Assembly (NCBI RefSeq): GCF_024679095.1
Contig: NC_066534.1
Location: forward strand, 18,274,663-18,338,662
Direction of reading: 5' to 3'
Source: Eriocheir sinensis
Taxonomy: Eukaryota > Arthropoda > Malacostraca > Decapoda > Varunidae
DNA length: 64,000 nucleotides
Positions 1 to 18,125 of the stretch are shown one piece after another (positions within the stretch are counted from its first letter, which is position 1; every line of letters starts with the position of its first letter). Under the pieces are notes generated by a model. That model did not search any database and had not been told where the DNA came from. It worked only from the letters and a program-made list of their open reading frames with translations. A program made the translations under genes and the position numbers.

Positions 1-1722
<1,722 letters not shown>

Positions 1723-1984
1723 CAAGTTATATAAAAAAGTACAAATCCGTGTTTCAGATAGAACGCATAACATCGCACAATAGGTATAAGATAAAAAGGG
1801 AGAGGGGGAGGCATCGGGGGGGGAGGGGAGAGAAGAGGAGGAAGAAAGAGAGTTTGAGAGGGGGAAAATGGTAAAGGGAAAAAAAGAGGAAAATAATGAC
1901 GGGAAGGAAAAAGGAAGGAAAAGGAAAAGAAGGAAAGGGTGCAGAAGTAGAAATGGAGGACAAGGAGTCAGAGTAGCAAAAGGG
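1723..1984. other. Short unique patch grading into purine-rich DNA
   Basis: Positions 1723-1790 are of ordinary complexity. The rest becomes G/A-rich on the plus strand and leads into the purine-rich tandem array. No gene is visible. Confidence 0.6.
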
Positions 1985-3541
1985 AAAGATTGTGAAAGAG
2001 GAAAAAAGAGAAAGGAGAGGAAAAAGAGAGAAGGGAGGGAAAAACACATGGTCAGAGGATGAGAAAGAGAACAGACAATATGGAGACTTAGGGAGGGATG
2101 GGAGGAGAGAAAAAGAAAGGAAAAGAATAAGAGGAAGCTAACTAAAGAGGATAGATTGAGAAAGGGGAAAAGAGAAAGGAGAGGAAAAAGAGAGAAGGGA
2201 GGGAAAAACACATGGTCAGAGGATGAGAAAGAGAACAGAGAATGTGGAGACAGAGGGAGGGATGGGAGGAGAGAAAAAGGAAGGAAAAGAATAAGAGGAA
2301 GCTAACTAAAGAGGATAGATTGAGAAAGGGGAAAAAAGAAAAAGGAGAGGAAAAAGGCAGAAGGGAGGGAGGGAAAAACACAGGGTCAGAGGATGAGAAA
2401 GAGAACAGAGAATGTGGAGACAGAGGGAGGGATGGGAGGAGAGGAAAAGGAAGGAAAAGAATAAGAGGAAGCTAACTAAAGAGGATAGATTGTGAAAGGG
2501 GAAAAGAAAAGGAGAGGAAAAGGCAGAAGGGAGGAGGGAAAACACATGGTCAGAGGATGAGAAAGAACAGAGAATGTGGAGAAAGGGCGAGGATGGGAGG
2601 AGAAAAAGAAAAAGAATAAGAGGAAGCTAACTAAAGAGGATAGATTGTGAAAGGGGAAAAAAAGAGAAAGAGGAGGAAAAAGGCAGAAGGGAGGGAGGGA
2701 AAAACACAGGGTCAGAGGATGAGAAAGAGAACAGAGAATGTGAAGAAAGGGCGAGGGATGGGAGGAGAGGAAAAGGAAGGAAATGAATAGGAGGAAACGA
2801 ATTAAAGAGGATAGATTGTGAAAGGGGAAAAAAAGAGAAAGAGGAGGAAAAAGGGAGAAGGGAGGGAGGGAAAAACACAGGGTCAGAGGATGAGAAAGAG
2901 AACAGAGAATGTGGAGACTTAGGGAGGGATGGGAGGAGAGAAAAAGAAAGGAAAAGAATAAGAGGAAGCTAACTAAAGGGCGCGTGGAGACATGATCGAG
3001 GTTTATAAATGGATGAAGGGCTTTAATAAGGGAGACATTCATAAGGTTTTGTTGGTAAGAGAACCGGGTAGGACACGAAGTAATGGGTTCAAACTGGATA
3101 AATTCAGATTCAACAGGGACATAGGCAAAAATTGGTTTACTAACAGGGTGGTGGATGAGTGGAATAGGCTTAGCAGTCATGTGGTGAGTGCCAATACAAT
3201 TGTCACATTCAAAAATAGACTAGATAAATTCATGGACAGCGATATTAGGTGGGGTTAGATACACGGGAGATTAGGGTCAAAGGCGCTGCCTCGTACAGGC
3301 CTACCGGCCTCTTGTAGACTCCTGCGTTCTTATGTTCTTATGTTCTTAAAGAGGATAGATTGTGAAAGGGGAAAAAAGAGAAAGGAGAGGAAAAAAGGAG
3401 AAGAGAGGGAGGGAAAAACAGTTAAAACACATGGTTAGAGGATGAGAAAGAGAACAGAGAATGTGGAGACAGAGGGAGGGATGGGAGGAGAGGAAAGGGA
3501 AGGAAAAAATAGGAGGGAAGGAATTAAAGAGGATAGAGGAG
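1985..3541. repeat. Purine-rich minisatellite, unit about 163-170 bp, about 7-8 copies
   Basis: The word GGTCAGAGGATGAGAAAG recurs with small changes near 2050, 2214, 2384, 2548, 2711, 2881 and 3432. That gives 163-170 bp spacing once the 368-bp insertion is subtracted from the last interval. Each unit also carries AAAGAGGATAGATTGTGAAA. Units differ by small indels in A and G runs. Frames on the minus strand repeat a Phe/Leu/Ser-rich peptide and are artefacts of the array. Confidence 0.93.
2979..3346 (+). mobile_element. 5'-truncated non-LTR retrotransposon: RT C-terminus plus 3' tail
   Basis: An open frame at 2983-3258 reads RGDMIEVYKWMKGF at its start and has WFTNRVVDEWNRL and FKNRLDKFMD further on. 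This is the region that follows the reverse transcriptase domain in many animal non-LTR (CR1/Jockey-like) elements. After the stop, an untranslated tail ends in repeated TTCTTATG, like the 3' microsatellite ends of such elements. It interrupts one unit of the purine array and is flanked by TAAAG (2974-2978 and 3347-3351), a probable 5-bp target duplication. Only the 3' end was copied. The frame has no stop, which suggests a fairly recent insertion. Confidence 0.85.
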
Positions 3542-3833
3542 GGAATAGGAGACACGTGGCTAGGCAGGGTACGAGGGAACAGCGTGGAAGGCAAGGGAGT
3601 GAGTGAATGACAGTAATTCCTGCACACTACTTTCCCTCTCAGACCTCAATGGCTTAACCTCCTCCTCCTCCTCCTCCTCCTCCCCCTGCGTAGTACTCCA
3701 CTTCTGTATTCATTAATGTGAGTATTTACACACCTACGTACTCAGGAGGAGGAGGAGGAGGAGGATAAGGAAGAGGAAGAGGAGGCAAGTTAATGTATTT
3801 ACTTTTCCATCGTATTAATTTATGTAACCAGAT

Positions 3834-3891
<58 letters not shown>

Positions 3892-3930
3892 CCTGTCACT
3901 GTAGGTCTCTGTATCTACCTATCCATCTAA

Positions 3931-3971
<41 letters not shown>

Positions 3972-4400
3972 GTCCCCAACAATATGCCCCGCGCAGCAGC
4001 CTCCGTCACCAAGGAAACGTACTCTGGCGGAAGGGCGGGGAGCGAGGTGTAGGAAGGCGCGGTAGACCGTTCGGAAAAGGAGCATCGTCGGCCGCCACGC
4101 CACGCCATGCCACGCCACGCCTATGACACGCTGGGGGCTTTCTTCTCCTCCTCCTCTTCCTCCTCCTCCTCCTCGTCTTGTTGGTGTTGTTGCCGTGGTG
4201 ATGGTGGTGGTGGAGGTGCACGAAGCTAGACTCATTGGAGGTGAAATATGGTTGAGTTCTTTGTGTTTTCTTGTCCTGTCTTCTTCTTCGTTTTCGTCCC
4301 CTCGTGTTGTCTTCGTCTTGTTTTGTGTGTTCTTGAGAGGTGAGGAAATATGGAGTGATTAGTAACTGTTCTTTGTGTTCTTTCTTCTCCTCTTCGTTAT
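3542..4400. repeat. Mixed microsatellite stretch
   Basis: This stretch contains (CTC)n at 3658-3682, (GGA)n at about 3746-3765, (GT)n at 3835-3888, (TG)n at 3932-3970 and CTC/GGT runs at 4140-4215. The DNA from 3980 to 4130 is GC-rich and of normal complexity, but its open frames on both strands show no recognisable domain. No gene is called. Confidence 0.85.
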
Positions 4401-7060
4401 TGTCTTCCTTCTTCTATTCGTGATCTTCGTTCTCTTTTTTGTGTTCTTGAAAACCTTGAGATTAAATGGTTGGTAAATGTTCTTTGTGTCTTTTCTAAGT
4501 TCTCTTCTTCGTTCTCCTCTTGTTCTCCTTTCGTTTTCCTCTTCAACGTCAGATCTCCTTCTTGGATTGTGTTTGTGTTATTAAGAGACTTGGGATGAAA
4601 GATAAAATGATTAGTTAAAGTTCTCGTTGTCTCCTCCTCGTCCGTCTCCTTCGTTCTCCTCTTCGATCTCCTCTTCAATGACGTCTCGTTCTTAAAATTG
4701 TTTTGTGTTATTGAAAGAGCAGTGGAGATGAAGTACAGATTAGTTAAAGTTCCCTGAGCCGGGCATGGTCGTTTTCTGGTCGGGTTTTGTTTATCTATGT
4801 CTGTCTGTCTGTTGTTGTTGTTGTTGTTGTTGTTGCTGTGTCTTGAGGTAAAAGTCGGGGCACCCCTTCTTATAGTCATCAGCCTCTTGTTTTTTTGTTT
4901 GTTTGTTTTGTCTGTTGTTTTTTGAAGATTCTAAAGTCGTTCTTCTTCTTATATATACATCAGCCTTTTGTTCTTCCCTTTGCGTCTTGTTTCTTGAAGT
5001 CTAAAGTCATCCTTCTTCTCATATAGTTACCAGCCTCTTTTTTTTTATTCTTGAAGCGGCAAAAGTCGTCCTACTTATAGTTATCGTCCTCTTGTTCTTC
5101 CTTAAGGTTCCTGAAGGTCTGTTGTGAAGAGTAAAAAGTTGTCCTTCTCCTTAGATATATACTCATCAGTCTCTTGTTCTCCCTTATGTCTCTTATTGTT
5201 GTTTGAAGGTCTGCTGTGATGGGATAAAATTTGTCCTTCTCCTTATATATATATACTTATCAGTCTCCTGTTCTCCCTTATGTCTCTTACTGTTGTTTCT
5301 TGGTCTGTTGTCATGAAGGGTTATAAGTCACCCTTCTCCTTATATAGTCATCAGCGTCTTGTCCTTCCTTACGTCTCATGTTTCTTGAAGGGCAGTTGTG
5401 ATCGGTTAAATGTTGTCCTTCTCCTTACAGTAATCAGCCTATTGTTCTTCCATTCGTCTCTTCTTGTTTATTGTAAGACTGCCTATTGTGAAGAGTCAAA
5501 TGTAGTTCTTCTCTTCTACGTCACCATCCCTGTTTGGCTTCATTGTTTCGTTGAGGTTTGTTGTGAAGGTTTTAAAAGTTGTTGTTCTCTTCAGCGTCAT
5601 CGTTCTCTTATTCTGTGTCTGTTTATTTCGTTGAGGTATATTATGAAGGTTTTAAAGTCATCCTTCTCTTCAGCGCAATCGTTCTCTTGTTGTGTTTGTC
5701 TGTCTGTGTGTGTGTGTTTGTTGTTGTTTCGCTGAGGTTTGTTGTTGTGGTGAAGAGTTAAAAGCGTATCTCGTGTTCTCTTTGAAGGGCTTAACGTCAG
5801 TACTGTTATGTGATCTATCGTTGTGCCGCCTCCTCCTACTCCTCCTCCTCCTCCTCCTCTTCATTGTCCTCCTCCTCCTCCTCCTCCTCCTACTCCTATT
5901 CCTACCCCTTCTGTTCTTCGTCCTCTGGTGTGTCTGTCTGTCTGTCTGTGTTTGTCTGTCTGGCTTCTAAATGGTCGATGATGTGAAGGGTTAAATGTGT
6001 GTTCTATCTCCTCTTTGAAGCGTTTCCGAGAAGCCAGCGTCTGTATTAGGTGCCTTGAGTTGCTGATTCTGTTTGGCTTTGTGTTCTTGTGCTGTCGTTG
6101 TGAAGAGTTAAGATTGTGTTGTGTTTCCTTTGTGAAGAGTAAGATCGAGTTTAAGCATTAGTATTTGTGTTGCTTAGTCTGCTTGTGCTCTTGTGTTCTT
6201 CCTGGAGTGTTGCTTTGAAGGACAGTCGTTGTGGAAGGTTAAGTTTGTGTTGTGTATCCTTTCTGAAGAGTATGATTGAGTTTAGCATTAGTATTTGTGT
6301 TGCTTAATCTGTTTGTGTTCTTGTGTTCTTGCTGGAGTGTTGCTTTGAAGTGTTGTCGTTGTGAAGAGTTAAGGTTGTGTTGTGTTTCCTTTTTGAAGAG
6401 TAGGAGCGAAGTTAGCATGAGTATTTCCTTGTGTTGCTGATTCTGTTTGGCTTTGTGTTCTTGCTGGAGTGTTGCTTTGAAGGACAGTCGTTGTGAAGGG
6501 TTAAGATGTGTTCCACTGCCTCTTTGAAGGGTTTAATCAAGGTCATCATTAGTGTTTCTTTGTGTTTTTCTCCTTTTAGCTGTATTTGTGTTTCATGAGT
6601 GTTCCTGTGTTTTCCTGAAGGTCTGTCGTTGTGAAGGAATAAAAATAGTGTTGTGTTTCTTCTTTGAAAGGTAAGGACGAGTATTGCTTTGTGTTCTATT
6701 ATGCTCTTGTTATCATGTTTTTTGAAAGGCTGAATAAGCAACACAAGGGTCAAATTTGTGTTCTATTACGACCTCGAAATAGAAGTACGGAAGAGGCAGT
6801 CAGTAGTAGTTCTTTGTGTTTCCTCTTCATCTACCTGCATTAGTGTTCTTCTTTTGTGTTCTTGGTATTTCCGGAGAGGTCGGACGTGTAGTTTTGTTTT
6901 CATTTGGTGCCTTTGTGTTGCCTTTGTGTTCCTGTCTGTGTTGTTTCTTGAATAGCGAGTGTGGTGGCGGCGGAGAAGAGTTAAGGGTTCAAAGGGTGTG
7001 GTACTGTGTTTCTTGTGTTGGTGAAGGTTCGCATAGGTGAGTTTAAACCGCCGAATGCTC
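4400..7060. repeat. Highly diverged tandem array, units about 60-120 bp
   Basis: A T/G-rich plus strand repeats the same order of words: TCCTTCTCCTTATAT, then ATCAGTCTCTTGTTCT, then CTTATGTCTCTT, then TTGAAGGTCTGTTGTGA, then AGAGTTAAA. Clear units begin near 4936, 5012, 5072, 5142, 5238, 5333 and 5418. From 5,500 to 7,050 the units change to a form with GTTGTGAAGAGTTAAG and TTGTGTTGTGTTTCCT. A (CTC)n run interrupts at 5824-5893. I see an old decayed satellite and no coding gene. Confidence 0.75.
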
Positions 7061-7099
7061 AGCGTGTCGTCTCCTAGCTCCTCGGTTTTGCTCTTTCCC

Positions 7100-7765
7100 T
7101 TGCTTGGTCAGGGTGAAGGAAGGTTTACAGCAAGACCACTTATAGTACGTATTCTCCATGTGTCTGCACAAACTGAAAGAAGGTTTTAAGCGAATGCAGC
7201 CCTAGAATTGTGTGTGTCTTCAAGCTCTCTCAATTTCTTCAAGGGATGTTGTGATGAAGGGTTAAAAGGGGGACAACTATTACCACCACCTCCACCTGTT
7301 TCATTCGTTCCTAGTTATCTTATAGTGTACAGACTGGCAGAAGGTTTTATGAGAATGCTGTCCTAGTATTGTCTGTGTGTCTTCCCACCCTCTTAGTTTC
7401 TTCAAGGGATGTTGTGGTGAATGGTTAAAAGGGGGACAAATATTACCACTACCTTCATCTGTGTCGTTCGTTCCTAGTTCTCTTATAGGTTGTGTGATGG
7501 CTTTCTGTAGTGTCAAGCGAGATCACTGTACTGTTTTGTCTTCGTCATGTCCTGTTGGCGATCTGCGGTTTCCTGACGGACTGTGGTGAAGGGGGACAAC
7601 TATTACTACCTCCATCTGTATCATTCATTCCTAGTTCTCTTATAGGTTGCGTGGTAGCTTTCTGTAGCGTCAAGCCAGACCACTGTACTGTTTTGTTTTC
7701 GGCATGTTCTGCTGGTGATCTGCGGTTTCCTGACAGGCTGTGGTAAAGGGTTAAGTTGCGGAGGG
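7100..7765. repeat. Tandem array, unit about 160 bp, about 4 copies
   Basis: The word GGGGGACAACTATTAC and its variants recur near 7270, 7431 and 7589. Each is followed by a CATTCGTTCCTAGTTCTCTTATAG-like block and by a conserved GATCTGCGGTTTCCTGAC or TTCTTCAAGGGATGTTGTG block. The last two units are the most alike. Open frames on both strands repeat with the array and have no known domain. Confidence 0.8.
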
Positions 7766-7789
7766 ACGGGACACACACAACCAGGACGA

Positions 7790-8392
7790 TTTTTTCTTTA
7801 TATTTCCAGCGTGGGTTTTTATTCTTTTTTGATTATGTTGGTTTCTAAAGGACGTGGTTAAGGTTAAGCGATAGTACCACCACCACCACCATCACCATTA
7901 TCATCAGTATCAGTGGTGAGTCATTCGAAAGCGGGGCACCTGTTTTTTATTTAGTCACGAGTTCTTTCAGTTGGGTTAGGTTAGGTTAGGCACGGCACTG
8001 TATTTCTTTGTCTATCTCCCACTAACATGTTCCAATTGTCTCAGAGTGATAAACTGAGGTGAATGACTGAAAAATTGGCAATTTTTCTTTTTATTTCCAG
8101 CGTTTGGGTTTTATTCTTATTATGTTGGTTTTAAAGGACATGTATGGTTCTTTGTCTAGCTCCTACAAACGTACTCTAGTTATTTTTAGTCTTATGCCCT
8201 CTCAGTTGGATCAGTGGTGAGTCATTCGAAAGCGGGGCACCTGTTTTTTATTTAGTCACGAGTTCTTTCAGTTGGGTTAGGTTAGGTTAGGCACGGCACT
8301 GTATTTCTTTGTCTATCTCCCATTAACATGTTCCAATTGTCTCAGAGTGATAAACTGAGGTGAATGACTGAAAAATGGGCAATTACATTCTT
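7790..8392. repeat. Tandem duplication of about 300 bp with short TTAGG runs
   Basis: The block beginning CAGTGGTGAGTCATTCGAAA occurs at 7911 and 8212, 301 bp apart, and about 165 bp are nearly identical. The preceding TTTCCAGCG/GGGTTTTATTCTT segment is also present twice (about 7796 and 8090). Each copy contains GGGTTAGGTTAGGTTAGG, three TTAGG units, the telomere repeat of most arthropods. The runs are too short and internal to be called a telomere. Confidence 0.88.
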
Positions 8393-8399
8393 TTTTTTA

Positions 8400-9480
8400 G
8401 TTTTACGTCCTTTGAGTTGGGTTAAGAGTCGTAATGCTAGGTTAGGTAAGACACATTTTTTAGTCCTGTTTCCTCTGAGTTGGGTTATCTGAGGGTCGTG
8501 ACAATGGGTTAGGTATAGAAGCACTTATTTTTGTCTTGTTTCCTCTGAGTTGGGTTGTCTGAGGGTCGTGACAATGGGTTAGGTCAAGAGGCACATTTTT
8601 TAGTCGTGTTTCCTCTGAGTTGGGTTGTCTGAGGGTCGTGACAATGGGTTAGGTCAAGAGGCACATTTTTTAGTCGTGTTTCCTCTGAGTTGGGTTATCT
8701 GAGGGTCGTGACAATGGGTTAGGTAAAGAGGCACATTTTTCAGTCCTGTTTCCTCTGAGTTGGGTTATCTGAGGGTCGTGACAATGGGTTAGGTATAGAA
8801 GCACTTATTTCAGTCCTGTTTCCTCTGAGTTGGGTTATCTGAGGGTCGTGACAATGGGTTAGGTATAGAAGCACTTATTTCAGTCCTGTTTCCTCTGAGT
8901 TGGGTTATCTGAGGGTCGTGATAATGGGTTAGGTATAGAAGCACTTATTTTAATCCTGTTTCCTCTGAGTTGGGTTATCTGAGGGTCGTGATAATGGGTT
9001 AGGTATAGAAGCACTTATTTTAATCCTGTTTCCTCTGAGTTGGGTTGTCTGAGGGTCGTGATAATGGGTTAGGTATAGAAGCACTTATTTCAGTCCTGTT
9101 TCCTCTGAGTTGGGTTATCTGAGGGTCGTGATAATGGGTTAGGTATAGAAGCACTTATTTTAATCCTGTTTCCTCTGAGTTCGGTTATCTGAGGGTCGTG
9201 ACAATGGGTTAGGTAAAGAGGCACATTTTTCAGTCCTGTTTCCTCTGAGTTGGGTTATCTGAGGGTCGTGACAATGGGTTAGGTAAAGAGGCACATTTTT
9301 TAGTCCTGTTTCCTCTGAGTTGGGTTATCTGAGGGTCGTGACAATGGGTTAGGTATAGAAGCACTTATTTCAGTCCTGTTTCCTCTGAGTTGGGTTATCT
9401 GAGGGTCGTGACAATGGGTTAGGTAAAGAGGCACATTTTTTAGTCCTGTTTCCTCTGAGTTGGGTTGTCTGAGGGTCGTG
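8400..9480. repeat. Length-invariant 70-bp minisatellite, 15 full copies
   Basis: TCCTCTGAGT occurs at 8471 and then every 70 bp exactly through 9451, giving 15 copies without an indel. A degenerate leading copy begins near 8400. Two unit types exist, one with GTATAGAAGCACTTATTT and one with AAAGAGGCACATTTTT; each occurs in runs rather than strict alternation. The array stops sharply after GAGGGTCGTG at 9480. It has no spacers and is not a CRISPR. Confidence 0.96.
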
Positions 9481-9688
9481 GTGTTGATGTGTATTACTTG
9501 CGTCACTTTTATCACGTTGATGCCGCTGTGGCGATTGCTGTTTCCGGTCTGGTTTTCCTTATGGCTGTCTTATCTATACTGCCGCAACCACCACCACCAC
9601 CACCACCACTGCTACTATTACTTTTACCCCCATCAGCTCTACTACTACTACCACCATCACAACTACCCCTACTACTAATTCAACAACA

Positions 9689-9725
<37 letters not shown>

Positions 9726-11260
9726 ATTTTCCTGTCTCGAGAGCTGAGTATTCATCCGCTTTTTAGTTTCTTTTTACATGTTCATTGTCCTAATACCGGG
9801 AAAACCACCACCACCACCACCACCACCACCACCGCTACCACCCAACTCTATACCCTTCCACTACAGGTAACACGAGCCGCCGCCACCTCCTGCTGTTACC
9901 TGCTACAATTACATAACACCGCCACCAGCACGTACCCGGTCACCAGGCAACTAACTAACAGCGCGTCTCTCAAGTTCACCAATATCGGAAATCTAATGGA
10001 CGGGTAGTGACCGTTTCCACCGACTGGCGTTGTTTTTGTCCTCGTTGTTATTTTTTTTCTTTTTAGAGGTAAAGTTTTGTATATGGTTGATTCTTTAGGG
10101 GAAATAGTAGTAGTGGTTGTAGTAGTAGAAGGTAGTGGTTGTAGTAATGGGGGTAGTAGTAGTAGTAGTAGTAGTAGTAAGCATCCCCCCCCTTCCACCA
10201 CTCCATAACCCCACCTCTACCACAACCACTTGTCATCACCACATCAGTCACCACAATAGCAGTCCTCCCCACCACCACCACCACGCACTCCCACTCGCCC
10301 CCTCCCCCCCTTCCACAGAAAAAGCCCCCTTCCCTTGCTCTCTCCTAGCCCCCCGTCCCCCCGGCAACCCTTGGCTTGGCAGGAATCCCAGAGACACGGC
10401 TTCATTTGTCTCGTGAAAGCCGCATAAAATACCGAGGAGGAACGTAAACACCACCACCACCACCACCACCACTACAACCATTCACCACCATCACCACGAC
10501 CACCACCACGACTACTACTACCATTCACCACCACCAACACCACACAGCTCTTACGTCGATCCTCACCACCACCCACAACCACCACCATCATCATCACCAC
10601 CGCCATCACAACACCACCATACCTATAAGATCACCACTACCACCACCACCATCACCACCACGCAATAGCCTTAAGGATAGCGATGGTGCTTTAGACTCCT
10701 TAAGGTGGAAGTAGTGGTGATGATGATGATAATGATGATGATGATGATGAAGTTAATAATAATGATGTATTTTTAAAGTGATGATTATGATCGTGGTGGT
10801 GGTGGTGGTGGCAAAGGAGAAGGCAATGATGGTGATGAAGATGATGATGATGATGGTCAGCAGTGGTGATGATGTATTAAATGGTGATGCAGGTGGTAGG
10901 TAGTAATGTAAGTGGTCGTGATGCAGGTGTTCGCAGTGGTGGTGCATGTGGTGGTGGTGGTGGTAATGATTCAGGTGGTGGTGGTGGTGGAGGTGGAGGT
11001 GGAGGTAGTTCAGACGGAGGTGGTGATGCAAGTGGTTCAGGTGGTGGTGGTGGTGGTGATGATGCAGGAAGTGGTAATGCAGGTGGTAGTGATGGTGCAG
11101 GTGGTGGTGGTTTAGGTGGAAGTGGTGCTGCAGGCGGTGGTGGTGGTGGTGGTGGAGCAACACCCTCTCCACACCATTGATTCCCTCCTCCAGCCCGCCG
11201 CCGCCACCGCCGCCGCCGCCGCCGCCACAATTCCCTCACCACATCCTTCTTCGCCTCGGC
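9481..11260. repeat. Trinucleotide-repeat field (CCA/GGT, TAC/GTA, GAT)
   Basis: This field holds (CCA)n at 9585-9610, 9806-9835, 10449-10475 and 10490-10660, (TAC)n at 9690-9722, (GTA)n at 10158-10180, GAT/GGT mixtures at 10700-11170 and (GCC)n at 11200-11225. The long glycine-, proline- or histidine-rich frames are translations of these repeats. Patches at 9720-9800, 9850-10080 and 10330-10440 have ordinary complexity but no recognisable exon. Confidence 0.9.
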
Positions 11261-16200
<4,940 letters not shown>

Positions 16201-16920
16201 ATCCCCTACAAAGCTTTGCCGGACCCCCCCCCCCCGACTTACCCCCCCCCTCCCCCCCGTTCCCAGGTGCCGCTGTCAACTTACTACCTGGTGCACAATT
16301 AAATCAGCTCAGGTAGACTTGATGGATTGCCCTCTCGACCTCCCTCCCTCTCCCCCTCTCTATGGGTACCTAATCTGCTCTCCCCTCCCTCCTCCTCCTC
16401 TTCCTCCTCCTTCCCCTCTCCACCATCTCTATGTCCTCTTCCTTCTACTGCCTTTTCCTTTTCTTCACCTTCCTTCTCTTCCTTTCTTCCCTCCCTCCTC
16501 CTCCTCTCCCTTTTTCCCCCTCTTCCTCCTCCTTCCCCCTCTCCATCATCTATATGCCCTCCTCCTCCTTCCATTGCCTTTTCCTTTTCTTCCCCTTCCT
16601 TCTCTTCCTTCTTCCTCTTCCTTCTCCTCCTCTTTCTTTCCCCTCTTCATCACCTTCCCTTTCTCCTCCTTTTTCTCTTTCCATCCCTTACTCCTGTCTC
16701 CATTCTTCCTCCCCTACCCCTTCTCCTGTCCCTTCCCCCTTCGTTTCCCTCCCTTCCTTACCCTTGTACACCACCTCACGCTCCTCCCTATTCACCCTCT
16801 TACCCAGTTCATCCCCCTCCCCTTCCCTTGCCCTTCTCCCACTCCTCTTCACTCTCCCTCACTCCCCTCTCCCCTCTCCCCACCCACCCCCCGCTGAACG
16901 TGCCTGCCTACACGGGTTAT
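16201..16920. repeat. C-rich polypyrimidine tract
   Basis: The plus strand is about all C and T with recurring TTCCTCCTCC and CCCCTCTCC words. There is imperfect internal repetition at 16380-16600, where a CTCCACCATCTCTATGTCC-like block returns. The open frames are Pro/Ser/Leu-rich translations of this composition. Confidence 0.9.
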
Positions 16921-17096
16921 GTAACTAACTAGCCGCCACAATTACTGTTACACAATTACACCTTTTAATCATGATAATAACACGTTTTAATCATTACAAT
17001 TACATGCGCCGAGTCTTTTGATTCACCTTTTCGTTATATTTCATTTGCTGCAATCACGGCGGCATAACTGTAAGTGCAGAGATTATTAAAGATTAT
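16921..17096. promoter_or_regulatory. TAAT-rich unique island (possible cis-regulatory element)
   Basis: This non-repetitive AT-rich island has many ATTA/TAAT cores: CAATTACTG, CAATTACACC, TTTTAATCATG, TTTTAATCATTACAATTAC and GATTATTAAAG. Such cores are homeodomain-type recognition words. A role as an enhancer is inference only. Confidence 0.25.
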
Positions 17097-17146
<50 letters not shown>

Positions 17147-17290
17147 ACAGTAAGGTAGATAAATGGGAAGGCAGGTAGGTAGACAAGTAGTTAGGTGTGT
17201 AGATAGCTATAGGTAGGTAGGTAGGTAGGTAGGTTGGAAGGTTGGTAGGTAGGTAGGAAGGTTGGTAGGTAGTGAGGAAAGTTAAGATTC
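17097..17290. repeat. (CA)n and GTAG tetranucleotide repeats
   Basis: (AC)n occupies about 17097-17142. It is followed by GGTAGGTAGG-type repeats to about 17270. Confidence 0.9.
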
Positions 17291-17822
17291 TAGTTCTGTA
17301 AAGTCAAGCTGCATTACCACTGCTTGGGTTTCGCTATAGATGCACAAGTTGCTGGTTATAAGAATCTTTTTCACTCAAACTCTCCACAGCGGAAGGGAAG
17401 GTTACTGAAGGAGGACGGAAAGGGAGGAAAGTCACGATCCTAATGATAAAAAAAAAGTCAATTTGCATTCACTCCTCTTTCCATTTTGTTAGAAGTGCAA
17501 TATTAATCGGCTGTGATAATTCAGCCCCGCCGTTACACTTCCTATACAACGCGAATGGTAGTAATGATTTCACGCTAGAGTAACTTCGCCAAAAATACAT
17601 ATTAGGCAACGTTAATGATCGCATACTAAACTCGCTCTGCCAGAAATATTAATGTCAACGATTACGCGCCATAATTACCTTGCCCGTAAAATAATATTAT
17701 TGTTAATGACAATAGAGCGAAGTTATTGACCCCGCCCCCCTAAAAAAATATATTATGGACACTGATATGGAGCAGTAACGTTACCATTAAAATATAAATG
17801 CATGGATAAATTAATAAATAAA
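17291..17822. other. Unique AT-rich DNA with TAAT words
   Basis: This is ordinary-complexity sequence without an open frame of interest. Positions 17470-17720 are rich in TTAATGATC, ATTAATG and ATAATTAC words, like the island at 16921-17096. It is a possible conserved noncoding element; no direct evidence. Confidence 0.4.
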
Positions 17823-17823
17823 C

Positions 17824-17859
<36 letters not shown>

Positions 17860-17889
17860 TGAAGTAGTAGTAGTAGCAGTAGAATTAGC

Positions 17890-17924
<35 letters not shown>

Positions 17925-17988
17925 GAGGAGGAGGAGGAGGAGGGGGAGGTAGTGTTATAGAAGTAGTAGAGGCAATAGTAATAGTAAC

Positions 17989-18026
<38 letters not shown>

Positions 18027-18042
18027 TGATAACAACAACAAC

Positions 18043-18116
<74 letters not shown>

Positions 18117-18125
18117 TAACAATAA
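17823..18125. repeat. (GTA)n and (AAT)n trinucleotide runs
   Basis: AGT/GTA repeats occupy 17824-17859, 17893-17922 and 17986-18018, with a (GGA)n block at about 17923-17950. (AAT)n follows at 18040-18112. Confidence 0.93.

Noticed and set aside
7974..8298. Arthropod telomere (TTAGG)n
   Set aside because: Only three tandem units occur in each duplicate copy, far from any end; too short to be a telomere.
8400..9480. Possible CRISPR array
   Set aside because: Units are contiguous 70-bp repeats with no variable spacers, and the DNA is eukaryotic.
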